Source: Adhaeribacter aquaticus DSM 16391
GTDB taxonomy: Bacteria; Bacteroidota; Bacteroidia; Cytophagales; Hymenobacteraceae
Length of the DNA: 64,000 nt
NCBI RefSeq assembly: GCF_000473365.1
Contig: NZ_KI421517.1
Coordinates: 703,363-767,362 of the forward strand
Direction: 5' to 3'
The position numbers were made by a program, and so were the translations under genes. The first letter of the stretch is position 1; every line of letters begins with the position of its first letter. The notes beneath the pieces are model-generated. The model worked only from the letters and a program-made list of their open reading frames with translations. It was not told the DNA's origin and searched no databases. Positions 43,229 through 52,838 of the stretch are shown one piece after another.

Positions 43229-45319
43229 GTGAATTTTTTCCATACCAAAATTGAGTTTCTGAAGGGGGTGGGCCCACAACGGGCAGGTTTATTACAGACA
43301 GAACTTAATATTTTTACGTATGGCGATCTGATCCAACATTACCCCTTTCGCCACCTCGACCGCACCCAATTTTACCAAATAGCCGACATTCATGAAGATT
43401 TACCTTACATCCAGGTAAAAGGTAGAATTCGTTCGAAAGAACTTTTAGGGGAAGGCCGTAAACAACGATTGTCGGCTGTTTTTACTGATGCTTCCGGCGA
43501 ACTGGAATTAGTATGGTTTAAAGGAGTAAAGTGGATGAACACCAGCCTTAAAACTGGCGCTGAGTATATTGTTTTTGGCAAACCTACCATATTTAATAGC
43601 CGCATTAACATAGCCCATCCGGAAGTGGAAGAAGCTACGGAGGTAAAACAAGGCCAGAGTTATTTACACCCGGTTTATTCTACCACCGAAAAATTAAAAA
43701 ATCACCGGCTCGACAGCAAAGCCATTTCCCGGATAATGGCTGAATTGTTAAAACTTGCCGCTACCAATATACCTGAAACACTTTCTCCGGATTTAATAGA
43801 TCAATACAAGATGCTTTCTAAGCGGGAAGCATTATTGCAAATCCATTTTCCAATAAACACAGATAAATTAAATGCTGCGAAATTCAGGCTAAAATTTGAA
43901 GAATTGTTCTACGTTCAGCTGAAATTACTACGACAAAAAACAATTCGCAAAGCAGATTTAGCCGGGCAAATATTTAAGAACGTTCCTACTTTAACTGAAT
44001 TTTATAACAATCATTTAACCTTTGATTTAACCAATGCTCAGAAAAGGGTAATAAAAGAAATTTATAAAGACTTATGTGCTGGCAAGCAAATGAACCGCTT
44101 GCTGCAAGGCGATGTAGGAAGCGGCAAAACTATTGTGGCATTTATAACCATGCTCATGGCCAGCGATAATGGGGCTCAATCTTGCTTAATGGCCCCCACC
44201 GAAATATTAGCCGACCAGCATTACGTAGGGTTAAAACAATTTGCGGATAAGCTAAACATTAACCTGGGCAAACTTACTGGCTCCACGAAACAAAGCGAAC
44301 GCCGCAAAATACATGAGCAATTGCAATCCGGCGAGATGAAGATAATTGTGGGCACCCACGCCTTGCTGGAAGATGTGGTCCAATTCCAGAATCTGGGGTT
44401 ATGTATAATTGATGAACAGCACCGGTTTGGGGTAGCACAGCGCTCTAAACTCTGGCAAAAAAATCCGCGGGTTATTCCGCATGTATTAGTAATGACGGCT
44501 ACGCCTATTCCCCGTACCCTGGCTATGACCTTGTACGGCGACCTTGATGTCTCTGTCATTGATGAATTACCCGCCGGACGAAAGGAAATTGTTACAGTAC
44601 ATCGTTTTGATGCGCACCGGTTGCGGGTATTTGGATTCTTACGCGAGCAAATTAAATTAGGCCGCCAGGTTTATATCGTATATCCGCTCATTGAAGAATC
44701 TGAGACCATGGATTATAAAGACCTTATGGATGGCTACGAAAGTGTAAAACGCGCTTTTCCAGAATATCAGATAAGCATGGTCCATGGAAAAATGAAGCCC
44801 CAGGACAAAGATTTTGAGATGCAACGCTTTGTAAAACACGAAACTCAAATTATGGTGGCAACTACGGTTATAGAAGTGGGCGTAAATGTACCTAATGCCT
44901 CGGTAATGGTAATAGAAAGTGCCGAACGCTTTGGCTTATCGCAATTACACCAGTTACGGGGCCGGGTTGGCAGGGGTGCCGAGCAATCCTACTGCATCCT
45001 GATGACCAATTATAAACTAAGTAAAGAAAGTAAAATAAGGTTAGAAACTATGGTGCGCACCAATAACGGTTTTGAAATAGCAGATATTGATCTAAAACTA
45101 AGAGGACCGGGCGATTTAATGGGTACCCAACAAAGCGGTGTATTAGATTTATTAGTAGCTGACCTTGCCAAGGATTCTAAAATATTACAGGAATCCCGTG
45201 CAGCAGCGCAACTAATCCTGGAACAAGATCCAACATTAGCCCAACCTCAAAACCAAAACATTAGCCGACATATCCAATCCTTAAAAAAGAACACCCTGAA
45301 TTGGAGCCGTATTAGTTAA
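43229..45319 (+). CDS. recG: ATP-dependent DNA helicase RecG
   Basis: This 696-aa helicase starts at GTG. It has an N-terminal wedge OB domain (KGVGPQRAGLLQTELNIFTYGDLIQHYPFRHLD). Helicase motifs include GDVGSGKT (Walker A), DEQHRFG (motif II), MTATPIPRTLAMTLYGDLDVS (motif III and beyond) and QLRGRVGRG (motif VI). It remodels stalled replication forks and Holliday junctions. It follows gldD by 105 bases on the same strand. No strong terminator is seen after the stop. Confidence 0.95.
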   Translation: MNFFHTKIEFLKGVGPQRAGLLQTELNIFTYGDLIQHYPFRHLDRTQFYQIADIHEDLPYIQVKGRIRSKELLGEGRKQRLSAVFTDASGELELVWFKGVKWMNTSLKTGAEYIVFGKPTIFNSRINIAHPEVEEATEVKQGQSYLHPVYSTTEKLKNHRLDSKAISRIMAELLKLAATNIPETLSPDLIDQYKMLSKREALLQIHFPINTDKLNAAKFRLKFEELFYVQLKLLRQKTIRKADLAGQIFKNVPTLTEFYNNHLTFDLTNAQKRVIKEIYKDLCAGKQMNRLLQGDVGSGKTIVAFITMLMASDNGAQSCLMAPTEILADQHYVGLKQFADKLNINLGKLTGSTKQSERRKIHEQLQSGEMKIIVGTHALLEDVVQFQNLGLCIIDEQHRFGVAQRSKLWQKNPRVIPHVLVMTATPIPRTLAMTLYGDLDVSVIDELPAGRKEIVTVHRFDAHRLRVFGFLREQIKLGRQVYIVYPLIEESETMDYKDLMDGYESVKRAFPEYQISMVHGKMKPQDKDFEMQRFVKHETQIMVATTVIEVGVNVPNASVMVIESAERFGLSQLHQLRGRVGRGAEQSYCILMTNYKLSKESKIRLETMVRTNNGFEIADIDLKLRGPGDLMGTQQSGVLDLLVADLAKDSKILQESRAAAQLILEQDPTLAQPQNQNISRHIQSLKKNTLNWSRIS

Positions 45320-45345
45320 CGTGTAAAAAGGTATATATAGTAAAA

Positions 45346-45543
45346 TTAGTAGTTATAATTAACCTGAATTTTTTTGATTGTTTGATTAGATTCTTTTGGC
45401 AGAATATTTAAATCAATACTTTGGGAGTACATTGGGTAAATAATAGTTGCTCTGGGTTTATCTTCAGTTAACGAGTTGTCTTTCCCCCACTTCCCTAGTA
45501 TTATTAAGCCAACTAATACGAAAACTTTAAAAATAAATCTCAT
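45346..45543 (-). CDS. small hypothetical exported protein
   Basis: This 65-aa frame begins with a hydrophobic N-terminal segment (FIFKVFVLVGLIILGKW) followed by a short polar tail ending KIQVNYNY. It looks like a signal-anchored or exported peptide. I recognise no family. It overlaps no other gene, but the region is AT-rich and the frame could be spurious. Confidence 0.35.
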   Translation of the reverse strand: MRFIFKVFVLVGLIILGKWGKDNSLTEDKPRATIIYPMYSQSIDLNILPKESNQTIKKIQVNYNY

Positions 45544-45946
45544 ATAGTATCTTTTATAAGTTCCAATATTTTAACTCTATTTAAGGTACGGGAGCAAAAA
45601 ACTAATGGATGTAAAACTTTTCCCATTTTAATTCTTTCTCCTTTTAGACTACCCATTTATATAGTTATTACCTTTACTCTTTCTTTCTTTTAGAGTCTTA
45701 GCGAATACTGGTAGTAAAAACTAAATGTTTCAAATAAGAAATTATAATTATCAACATTTAATATTTTTACAAATTTAGACTTATTTATTTGAAACATAAA
45801 GGATAAACCTTAATACTTTTAAATATTTTTCAATACAAATAGAAACTATAGTAAATAATAGAAATTATTTAAAATAGGATACAATAAGGCTCGTAAAATA
45901 AAAATTTCACATTTTTGTTTCTGAAGAAAGCTTAACACTGGAGAAT
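45544..45946. other. 400-base AT-rich gap with 13-bp inverted repeat
   Basis: Very AT-rich. The arms ATGTTTCAAATAA at 45725-45737 and its exact reverse complement at 45785-45797 flank 47 bases. No ORF was seen. A possible -7 box (CATTTTTG) precedes the next gene by about 25 bases. Confidence 0.45.
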
Positions 45947-47422
45947 ATGATTACTTTAACCCAACATAAGATTACTAATATCTTACTAAGTTTCATCTTT
46001 TTAGGGCTATCATATGCTAGTCCGGCGCGGGCGCAAATTAAAGCCAAATCTGCTCCCTTTGAGTATATTCCGGAACAATCAGAAGATCAGTATAACCAAC
46101 GCATACCGCAGAAGGCGCACCCCATTGGCAGCAATAACTTTATTATACTTAGTAAAAAATCTGCCAATGACTATGCGGTAGAGCTATACAGTTCCGATCT
46201 GAAAAAGATATGGCAAACTTCTGTTCCATTGAGCCCTGGTGAAGATATTGAAGCTTTTGCGGTTAATTCAAGCTCCGCCATTATTTTAACCAACCGGAAG
46301 CCTTCAGGAGCAGGTAGCCAAGCAGTTTATGGTACCCTTATAAATTTACAAACAGGTAAAAAAGCAGAATCCAAAAAGTTGTTTGAAGCACCTGCTCAGA
46401 ATCGTCGGATTGGTACCGCCATATCTCCCAACGGCACCAAGTTGGTAGCTTATAAATACAGCTACCAGCAAGATGAATTAAAGGCTATTAATGCTTCTGT
46501 GTATGATGAAAATTTAAATAAAGTATCGGACCGGTCATACAATCTTCAGGATTTGAATAATATATTATCAGCCAATGTGCAGATAAATGATACTGGCGAA
46601 CAATTTGTTTCTCTTATTACCCATAATGCTACCAAGCTTTCTGTCCGGCGCTACATTAATAATAACAAAGAAATAAAGGGCATGGATGTACAGGTAGGAG
46701 GTTTATTTGATGGTCAGCAAGTGTATGTGCTAGATTCAAAATTTCTATTACAACCCGATGGGTCGGTTTATGCCGCAATTATTTGTGCCGACGAAAAAAC
46801 AGGAAACTATCATAGTTTAAAGGTGGCCAGATTTGATTTTACCGCCGGTAACATGAAGTTTGCGCCTGAATTTAGGTTTAATCCGGAGTATGTGGCGGCT
46901 TTAAATAAAGTCACTAAATCCGGAGAGGCTGCCACTACTCGCTTAGAGGATATTTATTTAACTGATTTGCTAGTAAATGCCGAGAAAAACTTAGTGGTAA
47001 TTGCAGAGAAAAAATACAATGAGGGACCAAAGCTTCCTTTTTTAGCTAAGGAAATGCACTTATTTGCTTTTGATGACTTTTTAAATCCTACCTGGCATTC
47101 TGTTATTAATAAAAGCCAAAAAGCGGCTGCATCCGAGGGCTTTAGCAGTATTTCGTACAAAGCTAATTTAGTAGAAAATAGTTTGCAGGTAGTAACACTG
47201 GAGGCACTGAATGGAAAAACTGATTTATACAGCCGTAAAATTAATTTGCGCAATGGAGCTACAGACGCACCTAAACCAATGGGTTTAGGCATTACCAGCA
47301 CAGAAGGCTTGCCTTACGTTAAAGATTTTACCACCTGGCTTAATGAAAAAACACTTATAGCCGTGGTGCGTCCTTCTAAAAAATCAATGGGCTTGCAGCT
47401 AATTAAGATCACCTTAAAGTAA
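45947..47422 (+). CDS. exported protein of unknown function, repetitive beta pattern
   Basis: This 491-aa protein has a signal peptide (about residues 1-30, ending PARAQ). The mature part consists of recurring strand-turn units, for example NNFIILSKKSANDYAVELYSSDLKKIW and NGTKLVAYKYSYQQDEL. It has no T9SS tail and no catalytic motif that I recognise. A beta-propeller-like fold is plausible. The gene stands alone and is followed by a terminator shared with the convergent acyl-CoA ligase. Confidence 0.75.
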   Translation: MITLTQHKITNILLSFIFLGLSYASPARAQIKAKSAPFEYIPEQSEDQYNQRIPQKAHPIGSNNFIILSKKSANDYAVELYSSDLKKIWQTSVPLSPGEDIEAFAVNSSSAIILTNRKPSGAGSQAVYGTLINLQTGKKAESKKLFEAPAQNRRIGTAISPNGTKLVAYKYSYQQDELKAINASVYDENLNKVSDRSYNLQDLNNILSANVQINDTGEQFVSLITHNATKLSVRRYINNNKEIKGMDVQVGGLFDGQQVYVLDSKFLLQPDGSVYAAIICADEKTGNYHSLKVARFDFTAGNMKFAPEFRFNPEYVAALNKVTKSGEAATTRLEDIYLTDLLVNAEKNLVVIAEKKYNEGPKLPFLAKEMHLFAFDDFLNPTWHSVINKSQKAAASEGFSSISYKANLVENSLQVVTLEALNGKTDLYSRKINLRNGATDAPKPMGLGITSTEGLPYVKDFTTWLNEKTLIAVVRPSKKSMGLQLIKITLK

Positions 47423-47453
47423 AAAGTAAAGCTCAGATTACCTTTAAAAGTAA

Positions 47454-47495
47454 GCGGTGGTGCATATAAATAACTTATATACACCACCGCCTTTG
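47454..47495. terminator. terminator between convergent genes
   Basis: A 16-bp stem (GCGGTGGTGCATATAA against TTATATACACCACCGC) with one wobble and a 5-base loop, followed by CTTTG. It is placed between the unknown exported protein gene and the acyl-CoA ligase gene. Confidence 0.75.
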
Positions 47496-47543
47496 TTGTA
47501 CCAATTAATAAATTATTGATTCGGTTTATTTGGACACTGAAGA

Positions 47544-49301
47544 CTATTTATAAAACCCATCAATAACAGACCGATTATTCTGGCTAATTATTTTTCGTTT
47601 TAAACTAAGTTTGGGCGTCATTTCGCCACTTTCAATACTCCAAACCTGCGGCAAAACTTCAAACTTTTTAATCTGTTCCCATTGTGCCAAATCTTTATTA
47701 AATTTTACTATTTCCTGTCTGTAAACATCCCTTACTTCTTTCAATTTCACCATCTCCGCATCGGTAGTGTAAGAAATATTATTTTGTTTACACCACTCCT
47801 TTAAATCGGGGTAAGAAGGCACAATAAGCGCCGAAGCAAACTTTTGGCTTTCTCCTACTATCATGGCTTGTTCAATCAATACAGATTCCTTCAGCTTATT
47901 TTCTATTGGCTGTGGAGCTATATATTTCCCTCCGGAGGTTTTAAACATCTCCTTTTTGCGATCGGTAATCTTTAAATATTTACCTTGCACAAATTCTCCA
48001 ATATCTCCGGTATGAAACCATCCATCAGCATCAATTACCTCGGCTGTTAATTCCGGACGCTTATAGTACCCTTTCATTACACTGGCACTACGCGTTAGTA
48101 TTTCTCCATCTTCAGCAATCTTTATTTCCACATTATCTATGGCTGGCCCCACTGTACCAATCACATTTTCATCCGGGTTGTGGCGATTAAAAGCTATAAT
48201 GGGCGAGGTTTCGGTAAGCCCATAACCTTCCATTACCCGGATTTGCCCTGCCCAGAAAACCCGTGCCAGGCGTGGCTGCAAGGCAGCTCCCCCCGAAGCA
48301 ATACAGATTACATTACCGCCTAATGCTTCCCGCCATTTACTAAATATAAGTTTATTGGCAAGTGCTAATTGCATATTATAAAAGGCACTGCGATTTTGGT
48401 TATCGTATTTTAAACCTAGTTCTATGGCCCAAAAGAAGAGTGACTTTTTTACCCCAGTTAAGTCTTTGCCTTTACTTACTATCTTATCATATACTTTTTC
48501 GAGTAAGCGCGGTACGGTAGCAAATATATGGGGTTTAACTTCCTTTAAATTATCCCCAATAGCTTCCATGCTCTCTGCAAAATAAATAGAAACTCCAAAT
48601 TGCATATACACAGCCGTAAGCATACGTTCGTATATATGACAAAGAGGCAAAAAGCTAAGCGCCCGATGATTATGGTTTACCGGCACATAAGGCCTGGCCG
48701 ACAAACAGTTGCTAATAAGGTTGTTATGCGTAAGCATAACCCCTTTAGGATTGCCAGTAGTACCTGAAGTGTAAATAATGGTTAATAAATCTTGAGGATC
48801 TACACTGGCCTTGACAGGTTCCAGGGTAGCCACATCAGCTAAATTGGCCTGCGCCCAAATCTCAGACCAATGCTTGGCTTCGGGTACGGGCTCAAAAGTA
48901 TAAATACCTTGTATACCCTCAATATCGGCCGTAGCGGCTACTACTTTTTTATATAAGCTTTTATCCGACACAAAGATCAGGCGGACTTCAGCATCTCTGA
49001 ATATATATTTATAGTCATCTACTGTAATGGTAGGGTACATGGGCACACTTACAGCACCTACCTGTTGGATGCCATGATCGCAAATTAGCCATTCCGGGCG
49101 GTTCATGGAAACAATTGCAATCCTGTCTTCTTTTTTAATGCCGGCTTGTAATAATCCTAAACTAAAAAGGTTAACAGCATCTATTACTTCCTGGGTGCTT
49201 TGCTTTTTCCATTGCTTATTTGTTTTGGCAGCAAGGCAATCTTCCTGAGGATAATTTTGTAGTTGGTAAGGCAGAATATCAAAAACTCTTCTTAGTTCCA
49301 T
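47544..49301 (-). CDS. long-chain acyl-CoA synthetase
   Basis: This 585-aa AMP-forming ligase has the P-loop IIYTSGTTGNPKGVMLTH, the A5-type motif MEGYGLTETSPIIAFN, the A7/A8-type GWFHTGDIGEF, and the KITDRKKEMFKTSGGKYIAPQPIE hinge. It activates long-chain fatty acids to acyl-CoA at the inner membrane for degradation or lipid recycling. The length fits the Bacteroidota FadD/Faa-like group. The gene is solitary. Confidence 0.93.
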   Translation of the reverse strand: MELRRVFDILPYQLQNYPQEDCLAAKTNKQWKKQSTQEVIDAVNLFSLGLLQAGIKKEDRIAIVSMNRPEWLICDHGIQQVGAVSVPMYPTITVDDYKYIFRDAEVRLIFVSDKSLYKKVVAATADIEGIQGIYTFEPVPEAKHWSEIWAQANLADVATLEPVKASVDPQDLLTIIYTSGTTGNPKGVMLTHNNLISNCLSARPYVPVNHNHRALSFLPLCHIYERMLTAVYMQFGVSIYFAESMEAIGDNLKEVKPHIFATVPRLLEKVYDKIVSKGKDLTGVKKSLFFWAIELGLKYDNQNRSAFYNMQLALANKLIFSKWREALGGNVICIASGGAALQPRLARVFWAGQIRVMEGYGLTETSPIIAFNRHNPDENVIGTVGPAIDNVEIKIAEDGEILTRSASVMKGYYKRPELTAEVIDADGWFHTGDIGEFVQGKYLKITDRKKEMFKTSGGKYIAPQPIENKLKESVLIEQAMIVGESQKFASALIVPSYPDLKEWCKQNNISYTTDAEMVKLKEVRDVYRQEIVKFNKDLAQWEQIKKFEVLPQVWSIESGEMTPKLSLKRKIISQNNRSVIDGFYK

Positions 49302-49442
49302 GGTGGTGGCGATGGCTAATTTAAATGAAGTTAAAAATACAGGCTTTTTTCTGAAAAAACAGTAAAATTTATGGTTTAGGTTTCAACAAAAAATCTTACA
49401 TTTCTTTACGGAAGTAAATATATCATTCCTGCTTTATTTTGT

Positions 49443-49450
49443 TAAATTTG
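49443..49450 (+). promoter_or_regulatory. candidate -7 box for the ureohydrolase-like gene
   Basis: TAAATTTG fits TAnnTTTG and lies 22 bases before the ATG at 49473. No TTG is found at the usual -33 spacing. Confidence 0.4.
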
Positions 49451-49472
49451 GTCTTAGTTCTATACCATATTC

Positions 49473-50621
49473 ATGAATTTATCTATATTTTTTGAGCCTC
49501 TGCGCGATTTTATTGATAATTACTCCCATGATGTAAAATCAGTAGGTAGTTCTCTCTCAATTTTTACCCAGAAATTCCCGGAATGGCGGTCAGCAGATAT
49601 AGCATTAATTGGTATGAATGAGTACCGCGGAGCTAACCAGAATACCCCCACCCTGCACCCAGCCAACGAAGTACGTAAAAAACTATACCGACTAAAAAAA
49701 GGAACCGGCACGTATAAAGTGGTTGATTTGGGCAATTTACTTCCGGGTATTACCTTAGAAGATACGTACCTGCGCCTGAAAGAAATAGTTGAAAATTTAG
49801 TAAGCAGCAATACCTTGCCCATTATCATTGGCGGCAGCCACGACCTGGACTACGGCCAGTTTTTAGGGTACGAAAATTTAGAAAAGGTTATAAACCTGGT
49901 TACCGTAGACAGCAGTATTGATATGACAGAAGGCGCTGATACGCCACAACATAAAAAACACCTGCACCGAATTTTAATGCATGAGCCAAATTATCTGTTT
50001 AGTTTAAGTCAGTTAGGGCACCAATCTTACTTGGTAGAACCCGAGGTAACTGCCACCTTAGAAAAACTGCATTTTGAAACCATTCGGGTAGGCGAAATCC
50101 ATAAAAATGTTCAATTGGCAGAGCCAGTTATTCGCCAGGCTGATATGCTAAGTTTTGATGTTAAAGCCATTAATGGCCAAGCGGCACCCAATATTACCGA
50201 AAGTAACCCGTTTGGGCTAACCGGCGAAGAGGCTTGCCAATTGTGCTGGTACGCGGGCCTGAACGACCACCTAACCTCTTTTGGCATCTATGAATACAAT
50301 CCGGAGCAGGATTTACATGGCACCACCGCCATGACCATTTCGGTTATGATCTGGTATTTTCTGGAAGGCTTTTCTAACCGGAAAAACGAAATTGATTTTA
50401 CCGGCAAGAAATTCGTAAAGTATGCCATTGCTTTTCATGACAACCCAAACAAAATGGCTTTTTATAAAAGCAAAGTAAGCGATAAATGGTGGATGGAAGT
50501 AGAAGGATTAGGGAAGGAAAAACTAAGAAAGATTGTGCCTTGCAGCTACGACGATTACATACAAGCCAGCAACGGCGAAGTTCCTAATCGCTGGATCTTA
50601 ACCCAGGGCCGGATGGCATAA
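49473..50621 (+). CDS. ureohydrolase-like protein with altered metal site
   Basis: This 382-aa protein has the arginase/formimidoylglutamase fold: IIIGGSHDLDYGQF (His123, Asp124), LVTVDSSIDM (Asp146, Asp150), LSFDVKAINGQ (Asp229) and FGIYEYNP. True ureohydrolases have Asp-Ala-His-x-Asp and Ser-x-Asp-x-Asp at the second and third sites. Here the His is Ser148 and the second Asp of the third motif is Lys231. Two of the six usual Mn ligands are therefore gone. It may bind one metal or none, so catalysis as an arginase or HutG is doubtful. No hut or arg genes are near. Confidence 0.85.
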   Translation: MNLSIFFEPLRDFIDNYSHDVKSVGSSLSIFTQKFPEWRSADIALIGMNEYRGANQNTPTLHPANEVRKKLYRLKKGTGTYKVVDLGNLLPGITLEDTYLRLKEIVENLVSSNTLPIIIGGSHDLDYGQFLGYENLEKVINLVTVDSSIDMTEGADTPQHKKHLHRILMHEPNYLFSLSQLGHQSYLVEPEVTATLEKLHFETIRVGEIHKNVQLAEPVIRQADMLSFDVKAINGQAAPNITESNPFGLTGEEACQLCWYAGLNDHLTSFGIYEYNPEQDLHGTTAMTISVMIWYFLEGFSNRKNEIDFTGKKFVKYAIAFHDNPNKMAFYKSKVSDKWWMEVEGLGKEKLRKIVPCSYDDYIQASNGEVPNRWILTQGRMA

Positions 50622-50751
50622 TCCGAATTCCCGGCTACACCAACATATAAACTGAAAGAAAGATTAACAACTTTTGAATAAACTTACTCAGGCGGAGTCT
50701 GATAAACCCAATCAACTTCTCCCCGAATAATATAACTGAACAAACACAAAA

Positions 50752-50796
50752 TTACTGCTATTGTTACGGAAGCAACCTATGTAACAATAGCAGTAA
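50752..50796 (-). terminator. terminator after OM barrel gene
   Basis: Arms of 16 bases (TTACTGCTATTGTTAC at 50752-50767 and its complement at 50781-50796) form a perfect stem, and a T-rich run follows on the minus strand. It lies 11 bases after the stop of the minus-strand barrel gene. Confidence 0.75.
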
Positions 50797-50807
50797 ATAG
50801 GTTACTT

Positions 50808-51512
50808 TTAAATCCGGTAATTTATTCCTAACCGCACCACCCGGGCATACCTGTTTAAGGTAGCCCCCTCTAGCATAGGCGTATAATTTTTTATTCCGTG
50901 GGCATACCCCAGCGAAATTCCTATATGTTTATAATAACCAGTCAGGTTTAACCGCCCTCTGATATCTGAACCAGGCCTGAAACGTTCCCGGTCGGAATAG
51001 TAGGTTTGCCCATTAGCCGTGGTAACACTTCCTTTTTCCCGGCTTTCCTGAAAAAAAGCTATTTCCAGACCACCTGTTAAGTCTAAATCTATTTTGCGGA
51101 TGGTAAACCGGTGGCCTGCGTAAGGATTTATGTTAATAAAATCGTTACGCAAAACTGTTTCACCAGATTTAATGGGAGTAGGCTCCGGCCTTATATTATA
51201 AACTGACGTTATTTTAACCCGGCTTCTTAACACCTCATACCCGGTTTGTAATCCCAATATAGTACGGCCCTGAGTAACACGCTGCAGCTGAATAGCTGCG
51301 CCATATCCTACTCCAACATATTTCCCGTAAGGGTCATTTGTATAATTATCAGACCCATCGCCACTTACTAACATACCGGATGTTCTGGTGGCATTTGCCC
51401 CACCAAAGGCCGAAAACGTAGTAGTTCCCTGTAATGAAACCTCTGTTTTCTGGCCTAATAGGGTACCCGAACTAACCAGGAATAAAATAAAAATAAAACT
51501 GATTCTTTTCAT
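50808..51512 (-). CDS. outer-membrane beta-barrel protein
   Basis: This 234-aa protein has a signal peptide (ending GTLLGQ) and alternating amphipathic strands: KYVGVGYGAAIQLQRVT, TILGLQTGYEVLRSRVKI, FININPYAGHRFTIRKIDLDLTGGLEIAFF and HIGISLGYAHGIKNYTP. The last strand ARVVRLGINYRI is a typical assembly signal. It resembles OmpA-like or PorT-like small barrels of Bacteroidota. The function is unknown. Confidence 0.82.
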   Translation of the reverse strand: MKRISFIFILFLVSSGTLLGQKTEVSLQGTTTFSAFGGANATRTSGMLVSGDGSDNYTNDPYGKYVGVGYGAAIQLQRVTQGRTILGLQTGYEVLRSRVKITSVYNIRPEPTPIKSGETVLRNDFININPYAGHRFTIRKIDLDLTGGLEIAFFQESREKGSVTTANGQTYYSDRERFRPGSDIRGRLNLTGYYKHIGISLGYAHGIKNYTPMLEGATLNRYARVVRLGINYRI

Positions 51513-51641
51513 TATTTAAATAATCTAGAGTTCTTTGTATGAGTTAGGCTAAATAAACAGGACTTATTAACCAGAAGAGCCTAAAAATAATAATTTGGTT
51601 GCAGGCCCTCCTATTTTTATTAATAAAAGATTATTCAATAC

Positions 51642-51884
51642 ATGTTGGAAGAAAACCTACCGGAATACAGTAAATCGCAATTGGCGTTGCGTAATGGCCA
51701 GGATCGGGACGAAATATGGGTAGCTTACAAAGGCATGATATACGATGTACGTAAATCAAGGCTTTGGCGCGATGGCAACCACTATGAACACTGGGCCGGT
51801 CAGGATTTAACAGCCGAACTTAAGGATGCGCCTCATACTGAGTTTGTCTTTGATAAATTCAACGTTGTTGGAATACTAAAATAA
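51642..51884 (+). CDS. cytochrome b5-like heme/steroid-binding protein
   Basis: This 80-aa soluble protein is a single cytochrome b5-like domain: YSKSQLALRNGQDRDEIWVAYKGMIYDV at the start and SRLWRDGNHYEHWAGQDLTAEL, with further residues APHTEFVFDKFNVVG. The layout matches the small 'predicted heme/steroid binding protein' group more than electron-transfer b5. Two histidines (in GNHYEHWAG) and another in APHTEF are candidate axial ligands. It has no membrane anchor or reductase partner nearby. Confidence 0.88.
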   Translation: MLEENLPEYSKSQLALRNGQDRDEIWVAYKGMIYDVRKSRLWRDGNHYEHWAGQDLTAELKDAPHTEFVFDKFNVVGILK

Positions 51885-51951
51885 GGAACTACTATTTAGC
51901 TTAACTTTACATTTAAACTATATCACTGGCAACAGCCAAAATAAATCCCCT

Positions 51952-52755
51952 ATGAGCACCACCGAATCAGCTTCCCACTTTAATAACCTGGAGCACATGC
52001 ATGTGCACGAAATACTGGTAAATATTAATAAAGAAGACAAAACGGTACCCGATGCCGTGGAAAAAGCAATTCCGCAGATAGAAGCGTTAGTAAACGCCAC
52101 TGTGCAACGTTTAGAGAACGGTGGCCGGTTGTTTTATATTGGTGCCGGCACCAGTGGCCGGTTGGGTATTGTAGATGCTTCTGAATGTCCGCCAACTTAT
52201 GGTGTACCCCATGGCCTGGTAGTAGGCATAATTGCCGGCGGCGACGGAGCCATTAGAAAAGCCGTAGAATTTGCTGAAGACGATTTTGAACAAGCCTGGA
52301 AAGATTTAGCCGAGCACCAGATAACCAACCAGGATATAGTAGTAGGAATTGCTGCTTCCGGCCGCACGCCTTACGTAATTGGAGGTTTAGAAAAATGCCG
52401 GGAACAAGGTATTGCTACCGGTTGCATTGTTTGTAATGCTGGCTCTAGAGTGGCACAGGTAGCTGAGTTTCCGGTAGAAATTGTTACCGGTCCAGAATTT
52501 GTTACTGGCAGCACACGCATGAAAGCCGGTACTGCTCAAAAATTAGCGCTTAATATGCTTACTACCGCCACCATGATTCGGTTAGGACGGGTAAAAGGCA
52601 ATAAAATGGTTGATATGCAATTATCCAATCATAAACTGGTAAACCGCGCGGTGCTTATGGTTATGGACGAATTACCTGTAAGCCAGGAAGAAGCTGAAAA
52701 ACTGGTAGCTCAATATGGAAGTGTACGGGAGGTAATTAAGCAGTACCAGAAATAA
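51952..52755 (+). CDS. murQ: N-acetylmuramic acid 6-phosphate etherase
   Basis: This 267-aa SIS-domain lyase removes D-lactate from MurNAc-6-phosphate to give GlcNAc-6-phosphate in the recycling of cell-wall sugars. Key marks are FYIGAGTSGRLGIVDASECPPTYG, VVGIAASGRTPYVIGGLE and GSTRMKAGTAQKLALNM. The protein is about 30 residues shorter than E. coli MurQ, mostly at the C-terminus. No murP, nagA or kinase lies next to it. The barrel porin gene follows 83 bases downstream. Confidence 0.94.
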   Translation: MSTTESASHFNNLEHMHVHEILVNINKEDKTVPDAVEKAIPQIEALVNATVQRLENGGRLFYIGAGTSGRLGIVDASECPPTYGVPHGLVVGIIAGGDGAIRKAVEFAEDDFEQAWKDLAEHQITNQDIVVGIAASGRTPYVIGGLEKCREQGIATGCIVCNAGSRVAQVAEFPVEIVTGPEFVTGSTRMKAGTAQKLALNMLTTATMIRLGRVKGNKMVDMQLSNHKLVNRAVLMVMDELPVSQEEAEKLVAQYGSVREVIKQYQK

Positions 52756-52838
52756 ATATTCGTGAAGCAAAAGTACCTTTTATCAGGTTACTGCTAAGTA
52801 TAGGCCAGCAGAATTAACTGTCAAAAAACGTACTGTAT

